Shown here piece by piece: positions 1-7,354 of a stretch of 64,000 bases of DNA (within the stretch, counting starts at the first letter, position 1; each line of letters starts with the position of its first letter). The stretch is from the NCBI GenBank assembly GCA_016756725.1, contig JAESII010000007.1:62001-126000 (forward strand), in the 5' to 3' direction. This stretch comes from Synergistaceae bacterium (GTDB taxonomy: Bacteria > Synergistota > Synergistia > Synergistales > Aminithiophilaceae). A model generated the notes under the pieces. That model worked only from the letters and a program-made list of their open reading frames with translations, did not search any database and was not told where the DNA came from. The position numbers were made by a program, and so were the translations under genes.

Positions 1-1269
1 GGCCAGGAAGAAGCCCGACCCCTGGGAGACGGATGCGCCCATGCAGACGACGGAATCGACCATCTTCTGGTTCACGCCCAGCGTGTAGCAGCCGATGTCG
101 GAGGGATAGATCGCCGCCGGCAGGGCCTTGTGGATGGCGAAGAAACTGGCCCGATGGGGGCAGCCGGGGCAGAGTGCCGGCGGCTTGGGCGTCACCTTCA
201 GTTCCTGCAGGGCCGCCTTGAGCCGTTCCTCTTCCCTCTTGGGCCGCTCCTCGCCGAGAGCCCGGTAGAGGATCTCTTCGATGACCTCCGGCAGAAGCTC
301 TCCCGCCCGGGGCACGAAGCCGTTCCAGCGTCCCTTGATCTTGGTCCGGTCGGGGAGCTGCATCTCCATGACGGGGTAGGTCTCCTCGAGGAAGAGGACG
401 TTATCGTGGCGGGCGATGAAATCCTGGACCTTCTTCACCGGCAGGGGGAAGGGCGTTCCGATCTTCAGAACGGCCACATCGGTGCGCCCCGTGGCCTTGA
501 GGATGTCCATGACGATGGCGAAGGAGACTCCGCCGGCGACGACGGCGAGCTTGGCCTCCGACCGGGCGGGAACCTCGTAGTTGTAGCTGTCGAAGTCGGT
601 CTCGAACTCCTCGGCGATGGCATCGATCTTGGCGTTCAGCTGGGGATGGGAGACGCGGACGTTGGCGGGAAGGCAGACCCAGCGCTTGGGATCTTTCTTG
701 AAGGCCGCCTTGTTGGGCACCTCGCGGACCTCGCCGAGCTCGACATCCTGACGACAGTGGTCGACGCGCACCGAGGGACGGAGGACGGAGATGATCTGAT
801 GGCGCTCCGAAAGATCATAGGCGTCGAAGACCATGCGCTTGGCCTCTTCCGCCGAGGACGGATCGAAGCAGGGGAGCTTGGCGAACATGGAAAAAAAGCG
901 CGTGTCCTGCTCCGTCTGAGAGCTGTGGGGGCCGGGATCGTCGGCGACGACGAGGAGAAAGCCGCCGGCCATGTTGAACTGGGCGACGCTCATGATCCCG
1001 TCGGCGGCGACGTTCATCCCCACCTGCTTCATGACGGCACAGGCCCGCTGGCCGGAGAAGGACGCCGCAGCGGCGACCTCGAAGGCCACCTTCTCGTTGA
1101 TCCCCCACTCGACGGCCGTCTTCGTGCCCAGCTCGTCGGCGTAGGCGGCGACGGCGGGAAGAATCTCCGACGACGGCGTGCCCGGATAGGCCGTCGCGAC
1201 GGCACAGCCGGCCTCGACGATCCCCCGGGCGATCGCCTCGTTGCCCAGGAGAATCTGACGTTTACTCAA
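1..1269 (-). CDS. iorA: Indolepyruvate ferredoxin oxidoreductase alpha subunit (3' end outside window)
   Basis: This gene encodes the large subunit of the enzyme that oxidatively decarboxylates aryl pyruvates to aryl-acetyl-CoA with ferredoxin, in anaerobic aromatic amino-acid catabolism. The N-terminus reads LSKRQILLGNEAIARG, followed by AYPGTPSSE and a pyrimidine-binding domain typical of the family. CPGCPHR, near the low-coordinate end, starts the TPP-binding domain. About 423 of the usual ~600 residues are visible; the C-terminal ferredoxin-like domain lies beyond base 1. I chose the TTG at 1269 because GAGAGGAG sits 8-9 bases upstream; an in-frame ATG at 1293 lacks such a site. The next gene upstream ends 38 bases away, so they may be cotranscribed. 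Confidence 0.9.
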   Translation of the reverse strand, partial: MSKRQILLGNEAIARGIVEAGCAVATAYPGTPSSEILPAVAAYADELGTKTAVEWGINEKVAFEVAAAASFSGQRACAVMKQVGMNVAADGIMSVAQFNMAGGFLLVVADDPGPHSSQTEQDTRFFSMFAKLPCFDPSSAEEAKRMVFDAYDLSERHQIISVLRPSVRVDHCRQDVELGEVREVPNKAAFKKDPKRWVCLPANVRVSHPQLNAKIDAIAEEFETDFDSYNYEVPARSEAKLAVVAGGVSFAIVMDILKATGRTDVAVLKIGTPFPLPVKKVQDFIARHDNVLFLEETYPVMEMQLPDRTKIKGRWNGFVPRAGELLPEVIEEILYRALGEERPKREEERLKAALQELKVTPKPPALCPGCPHRASFFAIHKALPAAIYPSDIGCYTLGVNQKMVDSVVCMGASVSQGSGFFLA

Positions 1270-1307
1270 CTTCGACCACTCCTCTCGACTCATTGGGGTC
1301 AGATCAC

Positions 1308-1715
1308 TTACAGACAGGATTCAAAAAGGACACGGTAGGCATCGGGGCAGCCGGTCAGTTTTCCGTCAAGGTCACAGAAACCGTGGCGGGTCGTTCCCTC
1401 GACGAGCAGCTTCTTTTCGCCCTCCCGGAAGAGGCGGTACCCGAAGGTCACGCTGTGTTTTTTCAGCTCGGCCAGGACCGTCTCGACGCGGACGACATCG
1501 TCGTAACGGGCCGGGCTCTTGTAACGGCAGTGGGCCTCCACGACGGGAAGCATGAGACCCGAGGCCTCCATGGCGGGCACGGAGATGCCAAGATCGCGGC
1601 AGAACTCGCCCCGGGCCGCCTCGAACCAGACGAAATAGTTGGCATGATAGACGACGCCCATCTGGTCCGTCTCGGCGTAGCGGACCCTCTGACGGGACAG
1701 GAAGACACGGGCCAT
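1308..1715 (-). CDS. YbgC/4HBT-family acyl-CoA thioesterase
   Basis: A 135-residue single hotdog-domain protein, the normal length for the family. The diagnostic active-site stretch is at the N-terminus: R-x-Y-A-E-T-D17-Q-M-G-V-V-Y-H24-A-N-Y, where Asp17 is the catalytic residue of 4-hydroxybenzoyl-CoA thioesterase-like enzymes. It would hydrolyse acyl- or aryl-CoA esters in the cytoplasm. Its position just upstream of iorA, whose product is an aryl-acetyl-CoA, makes hydrolysis of that product a plausible role, but this is inference. The true substrate cannot be read from the sequence. Confidence 0.85.
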   Translation of the reverse strand: MARVFLSRQRVRYAETDQMGVVYHANYFVWFEAARGEFCRDLGISVPAMEASGLMLPVVEAHCRYKSPARYDDVVRVETVLAELKKHSVTFGYRLFREGEKKLLVEGTTRHGFCDLDGKLTGCPDAYRVLFESCL

Positions 1716-1726
1716 CGCAAGAGGCC

Positions 1727-2176
1727 TCAGTCCCGGGGCAGAAGCTCGATGGAATCGCCCCTGCGGACCCAGCCCCCCTCAAGGACCCGGCAGAAGAGGC
1801 CCTTGCGGGGCATGATGCAGTCACCCGTCTTGTGGTAGATCTCGCACTTGGTGTGACAGGTCTTGCCGATCTGGGAGATCTCGAGCAGGGCCTCGCCGGC
1901 GCGGAGCCGGTCTCCGATGGCCACGCCGGAAAGGTCGAGGCCCTGGACGGTCAGGTTCTCGGCGAAGCTTCCCGGCCGGAGCTCCGGCAGCTTCTCCTTC
2001 GCCGTCTCGATATCCTCAAGAGTGAGGAGACTGACCTGACGGTGGGCGAAACCGGCGTGGGCATCGCCCTCCAGTCCCTTCTCGACGACGAGGAAGGCCT
2101 CGCCCACATCCTCTTTCTGCGTTCCCTTCGCCTCCGACGTGCAGACGGCAGCGATCGTTCCCTTGATTCTGTTCAC
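1727..2176 (-). CDS. MOSC-domain protein
   Basis: A small stand-alone MOSC (molybdenum cofactor sulfurase C-terminal) protein of about 149 residues. Family features are the G-L-E-G-D-A-H-A-G segment, Q-V-S-L-L, and G-S-F-A-E-N-L-T-V followed by L-x-I-G-D-R-L. A Cys cluster follows (G-K-T-C-H-T-K-C and G-L-F-C-R-V). MOSC proteins bind or transfer sulfur or Moco-related groups. I start it at the GTG at 2176 because AAGGAGGT lies 5 bases upstream; the longer TTG start at 2191 would put that ribosome site inside the gene. It ends 11 bases before the thioesterase gene. The substrate is unknown. Confidence 0.8.
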   Translation of the reverse strand: MNRIKGTIAAVCTSEAKGTQKEDVGEAFLVVEKGLEGDAHAGFAHRQVSLLTLEDIETAKEKLPELRPGSFAENLTVQGLDLSGVAIGDRLRAGEALLEISQIGKTCHTKCEIYHKTGDCIMPRKGLFCRVLEGGWVRRGDSIELLPRD

Positions 2177-2203
2177 GGTGACCTCCTTCAACTTGGCCGG
2201 AAT

Positions 2204-2629
2204 CTAGTCCTTCCGGCAGGCGCTGCGATGAATCTGCATCAGACAGAGGCCGCTGACGACCTCAAATCCCTTCTCTCTAAGAAGCCGCTCTCCCTCGCCA
2301 TTTTCGGCCCCCGGCTGAAACCAGGCGACGGGCCGTCCTTCCTGTGATGCCAGGAAGGAAAGGCTCTCCTCCTGATGGCGGGCATCGAGGAAGAAAGCCA
2401 CCACATCCACCGCTTCGGGCAGACTGTTCAGATCCTCCAGGCAGAGTTCTCCGAGGATCTCCTGCCCCGCGTAGGCAGGGTTGACGGGAAAAAGGCGGAA
2501 CCCCTGCCCCTGCAGGTAACGCATGACCCCGTAGACGGGCCTCTCCCTTTTAGACGAAGCCCCCACGACAGCCACCGTCGACGGCTTGCAGACGAAACGT
2601 TCGCGAATTTCATCAAAAGACAGAGCCAT
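2204..2629 (-). CDS. CoA-binding (Rossmann-fold, YccU-like) protein
   Basis: A 141-residue single-domain protein with the pattern of the CoA_binding_2 family: V-A-V-V-G-A-S-S-K-R near the N-terminus, V-M-R-Y-L-Q-G-Q-G-F, F-P-V-N-P, and A-W-F-Q-P-G-A later. Members bind CoA, possibly as a redox buffer or regulator, and have no defined enzyme activity. GGGAGG lies upstream of the ATG. It is the first gene of the minus-strand run toward iorA and is divergent from tRNA-Ser, so a promoter for it should lie in 2630-2797, but I do not see a convincing one. Confidence 0.8.
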   Translation of the reverse strand: MALSFDEIRERFVCKPSTVAVVGASSKRERPVYGVMRYLQGQGFRLFPVNPAYAGQEILGELCLEDLNSLPEAVDVVAFFLDARHQEESLSFLASQEGRPVAWFQPGAENGEGERLLREKGFEVVSGLCLMQIHRSACRKD

Positions 2630-2797
2630 GGCGGAACCTCCCTTCGATCACAGCAGACAATGGGCGCTCTCGAGCATCCGCTTTTGACTTTACCACGAAA
2701 GTCCCGACAAGCGACAAGAGCCAAGTCGCCTGGCGACACACAAAAGGGCGGGCCCCAACAGGGGGCCTACCGCCTTCATGGCGATTCAACGACGACC

Positions 2798-2825
2798 TTG
2801 CAAAAACCTTCGGGGCTGGTAAAAT
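2798..2825 (+). promoter_or_regulatory. Probable promoter of tRNA-Ser
   Basis: TTGCAA at 2798-2803 and TAAAAT at 2820-2825 are 16 bases apart. They end 11 bases before the mature tRNA 5' end, the expected geometry for a sigma-70 promoter. Confidence 0.6.
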
Positions 2826-2836
2826 GCTCAAAGCAT

Positions 2837-2924
2837 GGAGGGCTGGCCGAGTGGTCTAAGGCGGCTGACTTGAAATCAGTTGTGGGACCTCCCACCGCGG
2901 GTTCGAATCCTGCGCCCTCCGCCA
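2837..2924 (+). tRNA. tRNA-Ser(UGA)
   Basis: The acceptor stem GGAGGGC pairs with GCCCTCC at 2914-2920, followed by discriminator G and an encoded CCA. The anticodon loop is CTTGAAA, giving anticodon TGA. A long variable arm (GTGGGACCTCCCAC) marks it as a class II tRNA, and GGTTCGAATCC forms the T arm. The 3' end is the attachment core of the genomic island that follows. Confidence 0.97.
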
Positions 2925-2985
2925 CTAGACAGGACAAAGCCGTCTGGGTGTACCTACAAACCCAGGCGGCTTCTTTGTTTGCAAG
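2911..2985 (+). other. attL: tRNA-Ser 3' end plus downstream repeat
   Basis: Bases 2919-2985 recur at 39671-39737 with a single mismatch (2949 T versus 39701 C). Bases 2911-2930 recur exactly at 27798-27817. Together with the integrase gene 110 bases downstream, this marks the left junction of an element integrated at the tRNA 3' end. The copy includes the tRNA terminator hairpin. Confidence 0.85.
2937..2980 (+). terminator. Rho-independent terminator after tRNA-Ser
   Basis: A 12-bp stem (AAGCCGTCTGGG with CCCAGGCGGCTT, one G-U pair) with a 12-base loop is followed by CTTTGTTTG. The same hairpin is duplicated at 39689-39732. Confidence 0.8.
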
Positions 2986-3037
2986 TATTTGAACTCTTTT
3001 CGGGATCAAGTGGAAACATCCGAATCCAGAGCTTCTA

Positions 3038-3076
3038 CCGTACTCCTCTCCGTACTCCGCTATAATGGGGGTACGG
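3038..3076 (+). promoter_or_regulatory. int promoter region with repeated CCGTACTCC sites
   Basis: CCGTACTCC occurs at 3038-3046 and 3050-3058, and an inverted copy GGGGTACGG at 3068-3076. They flank a TATAAT at 3061-3066 that could be the -10 of the integrase promoter; the matching -35 is poor. The same motif recurs inside int and at both right-hand attachment regions, so these look like recombinase or excisionase binding sites. Confidence 0.55.
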
Positions 3077-3097
3077 TCATGAAGGGAGGCGCAAGGC

Positions 3098-4264
3098 ATG
3101 TTGACGGATGCTGCCATCAGACGGTTGCCCCCTAAGGAAAAGAGGTACGTCGTCGCCGACGACAAGGGGCTCTATCTTGAAGTGCGACCGAACGGGGGAA
3201 AGAGCTGGAAAGTCCGTCTCTACCAGGACGGCAGGGAGAGAAAAACGACCCTGGGGCACTATCCCCGGATGAGTCTCAAGGAAGCCCGCCTCGAAAGGGA
3301 CCGTCTCAAGATCGAGGCGGCCGAGGGCGGAGTACGGTCCGGGAAAGACGGAGTACGGCAGAGCCGGGGCACCTTTGAACAGCTCTGTCGGGAATGGTTC
3401 GAAACAAAGATTGAACCCCTGATGTCGGCCAGACACTCCCAGACTGTCCTTTCCCGGCTGGACCGAATCGTCATTCCAGCCCTCGGTGACCGGACCCCCG
3501 ATGAGATCACCGCGCCGGACGTGCTGGAAGCGATGCGCCCCGTCGAGCGGATGGGGCACAACGAGACGGCCATCCGCACGACCCAGATCATCGGCCAGGT
3601 CATGCGCTACGGAGTGGCGACGGGGAAATGCACCCGCGACGTCACAGCCGACATGAAAGGAGCCCTGACGCCCAAAAAAGTCGAGCACCGTCCTACGATC
3701 ACTTCCCCTGCAGCGATAGGCGCCCTCTGCCGGGCCATAGACGCCGCCAAAGGAACGCCGATCGTCAAAGCAGCACTTCTCTTCCACATGCTGACTGCCG
3801 TCCGCCCTGGCGAGCTTCGGAAAGCCGAATGGGCCGAGATCGAAGGAGACCTGTGGAAAATCCCCGCCCCGAAAATGAAGCTGCGCCGCCCCCATGTCGT
3901 TCCTCTTGCACGGCAAGCCCTGGAGGTCCTCGAAAAGCTCCATCCCATCACGGGCCGTTCTCCCTACCTCTTCCCTGCTGTCAGAAACTTCTCCCGCCCC
4001 ATGAGCGACATGACGGAACTTGTCGCCCTTCGGCGCCTCGGCTACGGACAGGATGAGATCGTCCCTCACGGGTTCCGGGGGATGTTCAGCACCCTCGCTT
4101 ACGAGAACGGATGGTCCTCCGATGTCGTCGAGCGCCAGCTGGCCCACGCAAAAGGCGGAGTGAGAGCCGCCTATGACCATTCTCTCCTGCTGGACCAGCG
4201 GAGAGACCTCATGCAGTGGTGGGCCGACTGGCTTGACAGCCGTCGGAAGGAATCGTTCCTCTAA
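3098..4264 (+). CDS. int: P4-type tyrosine integrase
   Basis: A 388-residue site-specific recombinase. The N-terminus (about 1-90) matches the arm-DNA-binding DUF4102 type, with L-Y-L-E-V-R-P-N-G and T-L-G-H-Y-P. The catalytic domain shows Arg236 in A-V-R-P-G-E-L-R, H324-G-F-R327, His350 in Q-L-A-H-A and the nucleophile Tyr359 in A-A-Y-D-H. The length is normal and all catalytic residues are present, so it should be active. GGGAGG precedes the ATG, and it lies directly inside attL, the usual place for a tRNA-targeting island integrase. Two GGAGTACGG motifs lie in its coding sequence (3329-3337, 3350-3358). Confidence 0.95.
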   Translation: MLTDAAIRRLPPKEKRYVVADDKGLYLEVRPNGGKSWKVRLYQDGRERKTTLGHYPRMSLKEARLERDRLKIEAAEGGVRSGKDGVRQSRGTFEQLCREWFETKIEPLMSARHSQTVLSRLDRIVIPALGDRTPDEITAPDVLEAMRPVERMGHNETAIRTTQIIGQVMRYGVATGKCTRDVTADMKGALTPKKVEHRPTITSPAAIGALCRAIDAAKGTPIVKAALLFHMLTAVRPGELRKAEWAEIEGDLWKIPAPKMKLRRPHVVPLARQALEVLEKLHPITGRSPYLFPAVRNFSRPMSDMTELVALRRLGYGQDEIVPHGFRGMFSTLAYENGWSSDVVERQLAHAKGGVRAAYDHSLLLDQRRDLMQWWADWLDSRRKESFL

Positions 4265-4297
4265 GGAAATTCATCGGTACACGCCGATCGATCGAAA

Positions 4298-4330
4298 GAG
4301 CCCCTCCAGCTATCGAGGGGCTCCCTTTTC
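4298..4330 (+). terminator. Terminator after int
   Basis: A perfect 9-bp stem GAGCCCCTC / GAGGGGCTC with an 8-base loop is followed by CCTTTTC, 34 bases after the int stop codon. Confidence 0.8.
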
Positions 4331-4346
4331 GTGCACTGGTCCCCGT

Positions 4347-4562
4347 CTTTTTGTTTCCTGAGGGTCAGACCGGTAAGCTTTCCACCGTGACGGGCTTAAA
4401 TCTCTTTGACTCGATGATGCCCTCTTCCAGAAGAAAGGAGACGGATACGGCTATAGCATCAGACAAGCCGACGGAGAGCAGACCGTGACGGTAAAACCCC
4501 CCTCTTCTTTTCCGGGAAAAGCCTTCTTTTTGTTTCCCGACAACGTCACCAGTAAGCTTTCA
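4347..4562 (+). repeat. Imperfect direct repeat in the int-AlpA spacer
   Basis: CTTTTTGTTTCC...GTAAGCTTTC at 4347-4383 is repeated imperfectly at 4526-4562, and similarity continues into the TTTGA...TCGAT stretches after each copy. The roughly 290-base spacer 4331-4620 otherwise holds no gene I can support. The copies may be binding sites for the AlpA-type protein downstream. Confidence 0.45.
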
Positions 4563-4620
4563 ACATCATAGCTCACTCTTTTTGAAATCGATATCAATCG
4601 ATCAGGGAGGCGATTGTCGG

Positions 4621-4920
4621 ATGAGCATCGAATCACAACTTGCAGACGCTGTCACAGGAAAACTGATTCCTTTGCTGGAAGCGACCATCGAAAGGAAACT
4701 GACCGAGCACCGGCAGATCGACGGGCAGGAGAAGCGCTACGGGTTTCTCCGTCTGCCCCAGGTGTTGCAGCTGATCCCGGTCTCAAAGGCGACATGGTGG
4801 CAGCTGGTGAAGGAGGGAAAGGCGCCTGCAGGGATCAGGCTGTCGGCCAACGTCACCGTCTGGCGAGAAGCCGACATTGATCGCTATATCCGGGAGGCTG
4901 GAAGGGATGACTGCAAATAA
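4621..4920 (+). CDS. AlpA-family helix-turn-helix regulator/excisionase-like protein
   Basis: A 99-residue protein with an N-terminal helix (about 1-30, ending E-R-K-L-T-E) and a MerR-like winged HTH from about residue 40: F-L-R-L-P-Q-V-L, V-S-K-A-T-W-W-Q-L-V-K-E-G, then V-T-V-W-R-E-A-D-I-D-R-Y-I. AlpA-type proteins of P4-like islands activate or direct excision by their integrase. I start at the ATG at 4621 with GGGAGG upstream; an earlier in-frame start at 4582 has no ribosome site. A homologue lies at 25642-26016, near the other end of element A. Confidence 0.75.
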   Translation: MSIESQLADAVTGKLIPLLEATIERKLTEHRQIDGQEKRYGFLRLPQVLQLIPVSKATWWQLVKEGKAPAGIRLSANVTVWREADIDRYIREAGRDDCK

Positions 4921-4921
4921 G

Positions 4922-4962
4922 AAAGCCCCCCAGTCGTGGCCGCGACTGAGAAGGCTTTTCCC
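4922..4962 (+). terminator. Terminator after the AlpA-type gene
   Basis: AAAGCC...GGCTTTT encloses an inner hairpin CAGTCG/CGACTG and ends in a short T run directly after the stop codon. The following stretch to 5152 shows no gene. Confidence 0.6.
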
Positions 4963-5197
4963 CTCGTTGCTGGAGGGGCAATTCAAAGTGATAACTGTGT
5001 CGTTATTGTCTCGTATTTGTGGAAACCTGGCAACCCGTGAACGGAGGCAGAATCGATGAGCATACAACTCGAAGCCAATCGTAAGGCTTGGATCGAGAGG
5101 TTCTGCCCCCGGCAGGACGGACGCTCCGTGTCATGGAGGGGATCGGAGAGTATGATGGCCCCAGAAAACGAGACAGTTTTTGGGGGGTAGATCAAGC

Positions 5198-5500
5198 ATG
5201 ACGAAGGGGGCCAGGAAGAGCTATTCGCCGGAGTTCAAGGCCCAAGCAATATTGGAATTACTTAAAGAGCAAAAGAGCCTCAGTGAACTGGCTTCCGTCT
5301 ATGAGGTACATCCGACTCTTCTCACGAAGTGGAGGAAGGAGGCCCTTGCGAACCTGCCCAAGATTTTTGAGGACCCCAGAAGGAAGGTGCAGGACGAAAA
5401 GGACAGCCTCATCAAAGATCTCTACTCCCAGGTCGGGCGACTCACCATGGAGCTCGAGTGGCTGGAAAAAAAATGTGGTCGCACCGCTCCCAAGGCGTGA
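5198..5500 (+). CDS. IS3-family transposase OrfA
   Basis: A 100-residue HTH protein with the Transposase_8 pattern: R-K-S-Y-S-P-E-F-K-A-Q-A at the N-terminus, H-P-T-L-L-T-K-W as recognition helix, and a leucine-rich coiled-coil (S-Q-V-G-R-L-T-M-E-L-E-W-L-E-K-K). It binds the IS ends and, in the family, is normally fused to OrfB by ribosomal frameshifting. A run of eight A at 5466-5473 lies in the overlap. I chose the ATG at 5198 (GGGGGG upstream) over the TTG at 5180. Confidence 0.85.
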   Translation: MTKGARKSYSPEFKAQAILELLKEQKSLSELASVYEVHPTLLTKWRKEALANLPKIFEDPRRKVQDEKDSLIKDLYSQVGRLTMELEWLEKKCGRTAPKA

Positions 5501-6407
5501 ACGGGTTACCCTCCTGGACCGAGGAGAGGACAGCCCCCTGCCTCTGGCTGCCCAGGCGGATTTGCCGGGCCTGAACAGGTCCGGCCTTTACTATAAGCCC
5601 CGTTCTCCCTCGGGAGAAGATCTGCGGCTGAAGCGCCGCATCGACGAGCTTTTTACGGAACACCCCTTTTACGGTGCTCGGCGGATCGCCGCCGTCCTTA
5701 ACGGGGAGGGGTTCCATGTCGATCGCAAAAACGTCGGACGGAACATGCGAGAGATGGGGCTCCACGCCGTCTACCCGCACAGGGACGGGAGCCGCCCTCA
5801 TCCGGAGCACCCGGTCTACCCTTATCTGCTTCGTGATCTGAAAATCAGGGAACCCGACCAAGTTTGGGGGACCGACATAACCTATGTCCGCCTCCGTCGA
5901 GGCTGGATGTACCTGGTCGCCTTCATGGACTGGCACTCTCGGTACGTCATCTCCTGGGAACTGGATCAGACTCTGGAGCTTCCTTTCGTCCTCCAGGCCC
6001 TGCGGAGAGCTTTCGACAAAGGCCACAGACCGGGGATTCTCAACAGCGACCAGGGGAGCCACTTCACCAGCTGGTCCTACATCGCCCTGGCCGAGGAGAG
6101 GGGCACGAGGATCAGCATGGACGGCAGGGGACGGTGCATGGACAATATCTTCACGGAACGGCTCTGGCGGAGTTACAAATACGAGGAGGTCTACCTCAAT
6201 GAGTACGACTCTCCCGCCGAGTGTCGCCGGAGGGCCTATCGGTACTTCGAGTTCTACAACAACCGACGTCCCCATCAATCTCTGGGATACCGAACTCCGG
6301 CAGAAGTTTATTTTTCAAGGAGCGGGGAACAACCCTGCCTCTCGGCAGAACGGGAAGACGAGATCGCCCAGACCGACAGGACATCACCAGCGAGATGCTT
6401 GATCTGA
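5475..6407 (+). CDS. IS3-family transposase OrfB (DDE integrase)
   Basis: The catalytic transposase half, with HTH_21 (H-P-F-Y-G-A-R-R-I) followed by an rve integrase core. The DDE residues are visible: W-G-T-D-I-T-Y-V, N-S-D-Q-G-S-H-F and D-N-I-F-T-E-R-L-W. The C-terminus has Y-N-N-R-R-P-H-Q-S-L-G-Y. The reading frame is +1 relative to OrfA, not the usual -1, so either it initiates separately (GTG at 5475 is possible) or the A8 tract carries an indel. The element may therefore be less active than it looks. The exact start is uncertain. Confidence 0.85.
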   Translation: MVAPLPRRERVTLLDRGEDSPLPLAAQADLPGLNRSGLYYKPRSPSGEDLRLKRRIDELFTEHPFYGARRIAAVLNGEGFHVDRKNVGRNMREMGLHAVYPHRDGSRPHPEHPVYPYLLRDLKIREPDQVWGTDITYVRLRRGWMYLVAFMDWHSRYVISWELDQTLELPFVLQALRRAFDKGHRPGILNSDQGSHFTSWSYIALAEERGTRISMDGRGRCMDNIFTERLWRSYKYEEVYLNEYDSPAECRRRAYRYFEFYNNRRPHQSLGYRTPAEVYFSRSGEQPCLSAEREDEIAQTDRTSPARCLI

Positions 6408-6598
6408 GGGCTTTTTCTGTATTGACAAGTGGGGCCACCATAGTGTTTCGCCCATGCCGGGAGCACTGCCTCGTCTTATTTATGACGGAACCGCCACATC
6501 TCAACCGCTTTTCCATCGGTCGTCTCCAGCCGTTAGCCAGTATCAGCAAGCCCATGAGTATGCTCTTAAGCCCAAAACAATCACGTTCCATCCCTGAT

Positions 6599-7354
6599 TT
6601 AGTTGCCCTTCAATTTCAACAGCTCATTGTCCAGTCCATAGCGAACCACGTCGATCCGGTCGCTTCGTTGGGAAACAAAGTCACCGGTCATCACGGGGAG
6701 CTGAAATGGGAAGAATGCCGGGTTGTTTACGAACAGCTCCATTGCGCTCTTGGCCTCCGGGGTGGCTAAGAGCGCGGACTCGATCATCAGGATGGCCAGG
6801 TTTGGCTCGGCAATGCTCACCGGAGCGGCTTTCTCATAGCAGCCTTTGGCTTCAGAATCCTTCAGGGCTCCCCAAGCAACAAAGGAACGGATCGCATATC
6901 GTGCATAGCGGCTCACGGTCTGCCTGTCACCATACTGTTCCTTCATGCGATTGATGATCTGCGTCTGGGTCACCTGATCCTGCAAGGCCAGCAGACGGCC
7001 AGTCTGCCGGGCCACATTGAACCAGAAGGGATAGACCGCCGAGATCATCCCCCAGTGGACCGCCAGAGCCATCGATGGCTGCTCTTCCAGGAAGGCTAGA
7101 GCCCTGTTGCGGAATGCCGACAGGCCGGCATCGGGAGAGACCCAGATCTTCATCAGCATATTCACGACCTGAGTCCTTGAGGTCTCTCCTCGCTCGCATT
7201 CAGATCCACTGCCTTTCCTTTCCGCAAGGTACGCATGCAATTCCCGCCGGATGGCTTGGGCATCCATACCTGCCAAGATAAGGTTTGCCGTTTTATGAAG
7301 CCACTCGAGGCGAATGGTCTGCTTGATGCCGATGGCTTCATGTTGTTTGCCCAT
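6599..7354 (-). CDS. BrxA-like protein (last gene of the BREX operon)
   Basis: A roughly 251-residue helical protein with no catalytic motif I recognise. Its position after pglZ at the operon end is where type 3 BREX carries brxA (DUF1819), and the length and helical R-T-Q-V-V-N-M-L-M-K, W-G-M-I-S-A-V-Y-P-F-W segments are compatible. Sequence alone does not settle the family. Its start overlaps the pglZ stop as TGATG, with AAAGGAG upstream, so translation is coupled; a GTG one codon earlier is an alternative. BrxA proteins bind DNA and are small accessory BREX factors. Confidence 0.5.
   Translation of the reverse strand: MGKQHEAIGIKQTIRLEWLHKTANLILAGMDAQAIRRELHAYLAERKGSGSECERGETSRTQVVNMLMKIWVSPDAGLSAFRNRALAFLEEQPSMALAVHWGMISAVYPFWFNVARQTGRLLALQDQVTQTQIINRMKEQYGDRQTVSRYARYAIRSFVAWGALKDSEAKGCYEKAAPVSIAEPNLAILMIESALLATPEAKSAMELFVNNPAFFPFQLPVMTGDFVSQRSDRIDVVRYGLDNELLKLKGN

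Larger units (their letters stand above)
5153..6440 (+). mobile_element. IS3-family insertion sequence
   Basis: The ends TGATGGCCCCA (5153) and, reading inward from 6440, TGGTGGCCCCA form imperfect terminal inverted repeats that start with the TG typical of IS3. The element is about 1.29 kb and encodes OrfA and OrfB. It lies between the integrase/AlpA module and the BREX operon, inserted about 160 bases beyond the end of the brxA-like gene, so it does not interrupt BREX coding sequence. Confidence 0.85.

Noticed and set aside
130-1338. Long plus-strand reading frame over iorA
   Set aside because: It is the antisense shadow of iorA; the minus strand has clear CPGCPHR and TPP-domain motifs.
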